NCBI GenBank assembly: GCA_020050685.1
Contig: JAGVKG010000038.1
Location: 1 to 64,000 of the forward strand
Origin: Candidatus Obscuribacterales bacterium
GTDB taxonomy: Bacteria > Cyanobacteriota > Vampirovibrionia > Obscuribacterales > Obscuribacteraceae
Direction of reading: 5' to 3'
DNA length: 64,000 nucleotides
A model generated the notes under the pieces. It saw only the letters and a list, made by a program, of their open reading frames with translations. It did not search any database and was not told where the DNA came from. The stretch's first letter is position 1; each line of letters opens with the position of its first letter. A program made the position numbers and the translations under genes. Of this stretch, positions 59,499-64,000 are shown one piece after another.

Positions 59499-59513
59499 TA
59501 GACCGGTCGTCTA
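59499..59513. promoter_or_regulatory. Candidate TetR operator
   Basis: TAGAC-cggtc-GTCTA, a perfect 5-bp inverted repeat with a 5-nt spacer 60 bases upstream of the TetR ATG, similar in half-site to the box of NemR-type regulators. Confidence 0.5.
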
Positions 59514-59597
59514 GAAATGTCAAATTGGGCTTATTTAATGCTGCAATTCATGTAAGTTTCCATGGTTGGATGGTTCTTTTCCGCAGGTTCTAGAATA

Positions 59598-59612
59598 GTT
59601 AGTAATGCTAAC
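59598..59612. promoter_or_regulatory. Candidate MarR operator
   Basis: GTTAG-taatg-CTAAC inverted repeat, followed by another GTTAG at 59614-59618, about 60 bases upstream of the MarR ATG. The position suits autorepression of the efflux operon. Confidence 0.5.
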
Positions 59613-59671
59613 TGTTAGGCTGTGATACAGTGGTAATTAGTGCCTTATGGTGACTTTATAAGGATCAACGC

Positions 59672-60172
59672 ATGGCCACAACGCAAATTAGGGGCAAACT
59701 GAAAAGCAAGCTCACTGCTAAGCAAGGTGCTACCGCGTTGATGGAGACGATGCCGCTTGTCATGCGTCATATAAGACGTCTGATTCGTACACAAAAGCCC
59801 GGGCAGAAAAGCAATGTTTCGCTGGCTCAAGTGCGTTTGTTTGCCTTGTTGAAAGACTCGCCTGGAGCCTCACTTTCTGATGTGGCAGAGTTTCTTGGCG
59901 TGAGCAAACCGACTGCCAGCGCTTTAGTTGAGCGCATGGTGCAACGCGGGCTTGTCTTGCGCGCTGACGATCCCAATGAGCGCCGTTGTGTGGTCTTAAG
60001 TCTTACCGCCTCTGGTGAAGCCTATTTGCAGGAAATCAGACAGTTTGCCATTGGCGAAATTGGCAAATTATTTGAAGCCATACCAGAGGAGGAAATGTTC
60101 AAGTTGATTGAGGGCTTGAGCTTGTTGAAGTCGGCGTTTGCGCCGTCTGCAACTGTCGATCTCAAAGGTTAA
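59672..60172 (+). CDS. MarR-family transcriptional regulator
   Basis: The 166-residue protein has the winged-helix MarR core: VRLFALLKDSPGASLSDVAE, FLGVSKPTASALVERMVQRG and LVLRADDPNERRCVVLSLT, the wing with conserved D.R. An Arg/Lys-rich N-terminal 35 residues is an extension beyond the usual start. It lies 34 bases before the adaptor gene of an RND pump on the same strand and probably represses the operon, being released by a substrate. AAGGA lies nine bases before the ATG. Confidence 0.92.
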   Translation: MATTQIRGKLKSKLTAKQGATALMETMPLVMRHIRRLIRTQKPGQKSNVSLAQVRLFALLKDSPGASLSDVAEFLGVSKPTASALVERMVQRGLVLRADDPNERRCVVLSLTASGEAYLQEIRQFAIGEIGKLFEAIPEEEMFKLIEGLSLLKSAFAPSATVDLKG

Positions 60173-60206
60173 TTAGGGGCACCGGCAGCTGGGAAAATGA
60201 GGATAG

Positions 60207-61556
60207 ATGGCAATTTCAGATAAGACACGAGAATTGAACGAAGTGCAGGCAAAAATTTTGCCTGTTTATCAGCGTCACAAAGTCTGGATAATTTCCGCAG
60301 TTGTGATTGTGCTTGGCTATGTTGGTTTCAATTTCTGGACCGCCAATCAAAAGCAAGCCGAAAAGCAGGCTCAAGAGAAGGCTGGCAAAATAAAGCCGGT
60401 AACGGTGGCCCAAGTGGTGGCACGCGATGTGCCGGTGCAAATAAAAGCAATTGGTAATGTCGAGGCACTGTCGACCGTGCAAATCAAATCGCAAGTCACA
60501 GGACAATTGCAGGAGATACACTTTAAAGAAGGGGAATTTGTCAAAAAGGGCGACCTCTTATTTGTTATCGATCCACGTCAATATCAAGCGCAAGTGGCGC
60601 AAGCCCAAGCAAATTTAGCCAAAGATGCAGCCCTGATTCGGCAGGCGAAGGCGACAGTCGATCGGGACACTGCCACACTTGGTCAAATTGAAGCCAATTA
60701 CCAAAAAGATATGGCGCAATACAAGTTTGCTGAAACTGAATCCAGTCGTTATGGTGAACTGGTGACACAAGGTGCGGTGTCTCACGAACAATTTGATCAG
60801 ATGACGACAAACCAAAAATCGCAAAGTGCAATTTTGCAAGCAGATTTAGCAGCAATTAAAAATGCCAAAGCTACCATAGAAGTTGATCGATCGTTAGTAG
60901 AAAATGCCCAGGCCTCCCTGAAAGGCAATCAAGCGCTTTTGCAAAATGCTCAGGTCTGGCTTGGTTATTGCTATATTTATTCGCCGATTGATGGGCGTAC
61001 TGGCAGTCTGATCAGCCACCTTGGTGACATGATCAAGGCAAATGATATTGGCTCGTTGGTGACTATCAATCAAGTGGTGCCAATTTATGTCAGCTTCTCC
61101 GTGCCGGAACAGGATCTGGCTCGCATCCGGCAATATCAAGCAGAAAATAAGCTCGCTGTGCGTGCACATTTGGATGGACGGACAGAACCACTTGCCGGCA
61201 AGTTGAGCTTTTTTGATAATGCTGTTGATGCCACCACTGGTACGATTCGACTCAAAGGAACCTTTGCCAATCTCGATCACAAACTTTGGCCTGGGCAATT
61301 TGTCAATGTCACGCTTGATTTGGCTGAACAGAAAGCAGCAATTATGGTGCCATCACAAGCTGTACAAGTCGGGCAAAAGGGACAATACGTATTTGTCGTC
61401 AAACCGGATTCGACTATAGACATGCGCACGATCAAAGTGGACCGCAACCACGAAGGCTTTGCCGTGGTATCAGAAGGATTGAACGTTGGTGAAACAGTGG
61501 TAACCGATGGTCAACTGCAACTAATTCCCGGCACACAAGTGCGCATAAATCAATGA
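60207..61556 (+). CDS. RND efflux periplasmic adaptor (membrane fusion protein)
   Basis: The 449-residue protein has an N-terminal transmembrane anchor (VWIISAVVIVLGYVGFNFW, about 27-45), a split lipoyl domain (VEALSTVQIKSQVTGQLQEI; YIYSPIDGRTGSL), a long alpha-helical hairpin (about 125-240), then beta-barrel and membrane-proximal domains (QVGQKGQYVFVVKPDSTIDM). It fits the MdtA/AcrA family. It bridges the inner-membrane pump and an outer-membrane TolC-like channel. GAGGA lies six bases upstream of the ATG. Its stop overlaps the pump start by ATGA, so translation is coupled. Confidence 0.93.
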   Translation: MAISDKTRELNEVQAKILPVYQRHKVWIISAVVIVLGYVGFNFWTANQKQAEKQAQEKAGKIKPVTVAQVVARDVPVQIKAIGNVEALSTVQIKSQVTGQLQEIHFKEGEFVKKGDLLFVIDPRQYQAQVAQAQANLAKDAALIRQAKATVDRDTATLGQIEANYQKDMAQYKFAETESSRYGELVTQGAVSHEQFDQMTTNQKSQSAILQADLAAIKNAKATIEVDRSLVENAQASLKGNQALLQNAQVWLGYCYIYSPIDGRTGSLISHLGDMIKANDIGSLVTINQVVPIYVSFSVPEQDLARIRQYQAENKLAVRAHLDGRTEPLAGKLSFFDNAVDATTGTIRLKGTFANLDHKLWPGQFVNVTLDLAEQKAAIMVPSQAVQVGQKGQYVFVVKPDSTIDMRTIKVDRNHEGFAVVSEGLNVGETVVTDGQLQLIPGTQVRINQ

Positions 61557-64000
61557 CCTCCATCGCTGAATTTTTTATTCGTCGACCGGTTACCACAACG
61601 TTGCTGATGGCAGCGATTTTGATTTTCGGCATAATTAGTTTTCAGTCTCTGCCAGTCAACAATTTGCCGAATGTTGATTTCCCAACCATATTAGTAACGG
61701 CAAATTTGCCTGGTGCAACACCGGAAACAATGGCATCTGCAGTTGCTACGCCTTTGGAACGACAGTTCACGACAATTGCTGGATTGGAGTCGATGAGCTC
61801 AAGCTCGGCACTTGGTTATACGCAGATTACTCTGCAATTTAAATTGACCCGCAATATTGATGCGGCAGGGCAAGATGTGCAGGCGGCAATTGCCTCGGCT
61901 TATAATCTTTTGCCACCAGGAATGCCATCACCGCCAACTTATAAAAAGGTTAATCCCGCCAGCATGCCTGTCATGTATCTGGCTCTCAGTTCTCCGACCT
62001 TGCCAATTTATCAAGTTGATGAATATGCGCAGACTTTGGTCGCTCAAAGATTGTCCATGATATCCGGAGTGGCGCAAGTACAAGTTTTGGCGCCGCAGCA
62101 ATTTGCCGTGCGAGTGCAACTTAATCCGGACAAAATGGCAGGCCTCGGCATTGGTATTGATCAAGTGCAAACAGCTGTTCAGTCGGGCAATGTCAATTTG
62201 CCTACCGGTACTTTGTACGGTCGATATCAATCATCAACGGTACAAGCCAATGGACAGCTTTACGATGCATCGGCCTATCGCCAATTGGTTGTGAATTATC
62301 GCAATGGTTCGCCCATTCGCTTGAGTGACATTGGCGAAGTGATTGATAGCTCGCTTACGGACAAATGTATTAGTTGGCTTGGTAATAAACAAGCGATTCT
62401 TTTGGCAGTGCAAAGGCAGCCTGGGTCTAATACGATTCAAGTGACGGATGAAGTGAAGAAAGTTCTGCCCATGCTGCAAGAACAGATGCCGGCAGCTGTG
62501 GACATGGAAATACTTTACGATCGCTCGCAGACCATTCGCGATTCGGCACGCGATGTGGAAATTACATTGGCGCTCACGGTTGTCCTGGTTGTCTTTGTGA
62601 TTTTTCTTTTCTTGCGCAACGCATCTGCCACAATCATTCCCAGTTTGACATTGCCATTTTCAATCATTGGTACGTTTGCTGTTATGCACTTGCTCAAGTT
62701 CAGTATTGACAATATTTCTTTGATGGCATTGACATTATCTGTTGGCTTTGTTGTTGATGATGCGATTGTGGTAATTGAAAACATTGTCCGTCACATTGAA
62801 GCCGGGCAGTCCAGAATTGAGGCAGCGATAAAAGGCTCCAAGGAAATTGTTTTTACAATCGTTTCCATGACGATATCTCTCGTTGCTGTCTTCATTCCAA
62901 TTTTCTTCATGAGTGGAATTGTCGGTCGCTTGTTCAATGAATTTGCTGTCACCATGGCTTGTGCAATTTTAATTTCCGGGTTTGTCTCACTGTCGCTGAC
63001 GCCAATGCTTTGCAGTCGCTTCTTGCGCACCGAATCACACAAACGCACGAATCCTTTTTCTCAGATGTGCGAAAGAGGCTTCGACTTGCTTGCTGCCAGC
63101 TACGATAGAACTTTGAAAGTGGTATTGGATCACCCGAATCAGACATTTGTTGTTTTTGTGATCATGACACTTTTCACTGGCTGGCTTTTTGTCGTCATAC
63201 CAAAAGGCTTTATGCCCAGTGAAGATACGGATCAAATCTTTGCCATCACGGAAGCTGACCAAGATACTTCCTTCCGCGACATGGTGCGCCATCAGAAGCA
63301 AGTCAATGAAATCATTGCCCACGATCCCAATGTCGATGCATTTATGAGTTCGGCAGGCGCCGGTGGCACTGGTGGATCGGTTACCAGTTTGACTGGCAAT
63401 AGTGGGCAGCTATTTATCCGGCTAAAGCCGCGGGCACAAAGAAAACTTTCTGCTGATGAAATTATTGAAGAGTTGCATGCCAAATTAATTGCTATTCCGG
63501 GCATTCGAGTTTACTTGCAAAATCCCCCTTCCATACAAATTGGTGGGCAACAAACAAAAAGTATGTATCAAGTGACTTTGCAAAGTCCGGATACCCAGAA
63601 GTTGCTGGCGGCTGGTGAGGAGATTAAGGATAGGATGCAGAAAATGCCGGAGTTGCAAGATGTGACTACCGATCTGCAAGTTTCCGGTCCGCAAGTTAAT
63701 ATCGATATTGATCGCGATAAAGCCTCTTCTTTGGGCGTGACTGTGCAGCAAATCGAAATGGCGCTTAGCGGTGCTTATGGCAGCACTTATATTTCGACGA
63801 TTTACGCTACTACTAACGAGTATCGAGTCGTCTTAGAAGTTGAACCACGTTTCCAAAGAGATCCGCAACTTCTTTCCAAACTCTATGTCACTTCATCATT
63901 TGGCAAATTAGTTCCGCTCAATACAGTGGCAAAAATTACGCCTTCGGTTGGTCCTTTGGTAATCAATCACGTTGGGCAACTGCCATCTGCCACCATCTCC
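61553..64000 (+). CDS. RND multidrug efflux permease, 3' end cut by the window
   Basis: The gene starts at the ATG overlapping the adaptor stop and continues to the window end: 816 codons of an expected about 1,030. The protein opens with SIAEFFIRRPVTTTLLMAAI and PNVDFPTILVTANLPGATPE, the standard HAE1/MdtB-C N-terminus. The TM4 proton-relay block VGFVVDDAIVVIENIVRHIE has the conserved Asp pair. Porter-domain signatures such as PAAVDMEILYDRS follow. The last visible part is in the second porter domain. It would export drugs or other amphiphiles using the proton gradient; substrate specificity is unknown. An outer-membrane channel gene may follow beyond the edge. Confidence 0.95.
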   Translation, partial: MTSIAEFFIRRPVTTTLLMAAILIFGIISFQSLPVNNLPNVDFPTILVTANLPGATPETMASAVATPLERQFTTIAGLESMSSSSALGYTQITLQFKLTRNIDAAGQDVQAAIASAYNLLPPGMPSPPTYKKVNPASMPVMYLALSSPTLPIYQVDEYAQTLVAQRLSMISGVAQVQVLAPQQFAVRVQLNPDKMAGLGIGIDQVQTAVQSGNVNLPTGTLYGRYQSSTVQANGQLYDASAYRQLVVNYRNGSPIRLSDIGEVIDSSLTDKCISWLGNKQAILLAVQRQPGSNTIQVTDEVKKVLPMLQEQMPAAVDMEILYDRSQTIRDSARDVEITLALTVVLVVFVIFLFLRNASATIIPSLTLPFSIIGTFAVMHLLKFSIDNISLMALTLSVGFVVDDAIVVIENIVRHIEAGQSRIEAAIKGSKEIVFTIVSMTISLVAVFIPIFFMSGIVGRLFNEFAVTMACAILISGFVSLSLTPMLCSRFLRTESHKRTNPFSQMCERGFDLLAASYDRTLKVVLDHPNQTFVVFVIMTLFTGWLFVVIPKGFMPSEDTDQIFAITEADQDTSFRDMVRHQKQVNEIIAHDPNVDAFMSSAGAGGTGGSVTSLTGNSGQLFIRLKPRAQRKLSADEIIEELHAKLIAIPGIRVYLQNPPSIQIGGQQTKSMYQVTLQSPDTQKLLAAGEEIKDRMQKMPELQDVTTDLQVSGPQVNIDIDRDKASSLGVTVQQIEMALSGAYGSTYISTIYATTNEYRVVLEVEPRFQRDPQLLSKLYVTSSFGKLVPLNTVAKITPSVGPLVINHVGQLPSATIS

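Overview
The window looks like the chromosome of a diderm bacterium with moderate GC content. Several genes point to the cyanobacterial lineage outside the photosynthetic clade (Melainabacteria/Vampirovibrionia-like): a GuaB3-type IMP dehydrogenase, an LppM/DUF3153-like lipoprotein, a tilS-ftsH pair, and many secreted TPR and lineage-specific secreted proteins. No photosynthesis gene is present. The taxon is an inference from gene content. An outer membrane is implied by an RND efflux pump and by a beta-barrel, usher-like protein.

Layout. 1-9140: a phosphodiester glycosidase-domain protein, then seven secreted proteins on the minus strand that fall into two tandem paralogous families (an 'ITG.EPGPY' family at 1404-5821 and a 'GD.I.GTV' family at 5918-9077). 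9250-11360: a Bax-inhibitor-like membrane protein, an HTH protein with a small companion, and a MazEF/PemIK-type toxin-antitoxin pair with a tandem operator. 11360-18440: prolyl oligopeptidase, a second phosphodiester glycosidase, a PLP decarboxylase whose leader holds a terminator, and aldehyde dehydrogenase. 18680-30420: housekeeping genes (TPR protein, ftsH, tilS, a TonB-C-like protein, a CAT-anticodon tRNA, a sugar epimerase, a C26 peptidase, pyrE, a TPR protein, a DnaQ exonuclease-WYL fusion, a degenerate ThiF/E1). 30547-32571: three tandem small secreted two-helix proteins that resemble VirB2/TrbC pilins. 32787-42402: YkgJ-like, anmK, yeast-type cytosine deaminase, a DnaJ-domain protein, a GspM-like protein, guaB3, htrA and a three-gene lipoprotein/TPR operon.

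42727-54119 is the most interesting stretch. It holds a divergent usher-like outer-membrane beta-barrel protein, a PapD-like periplasmic chaperone, and eight tandem secreted single-domain proteins with pilin-like C-terminal strands. I read it as a chaperone-usher-like fibre system outside the Proteobacteria, with an expanded subunit array. 54409-57845 holds a CapD/FlaA1-type sugar dehydratase, a rhomboid-like protein without the catalytic His, and a small XRE regulator. 58062-64000 holds a TetR-SDR pair and a MarR-adaptor-RND efflux operon; the pump gene runs off the window edge.

Intergenic DNA is rich in structured repeats. One is a five-copy hairpin family with a constant GAGGA loop and covarying stems. 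Another is a GTCATCCTGA/GAAGGATC family. A third is an 18-bp palindrome, GGCACC-N3-GGTGGTGCC, found three times within 5.5 kb. Long perfect hairpins lie at or near the stop codons of the pilin-like genes.
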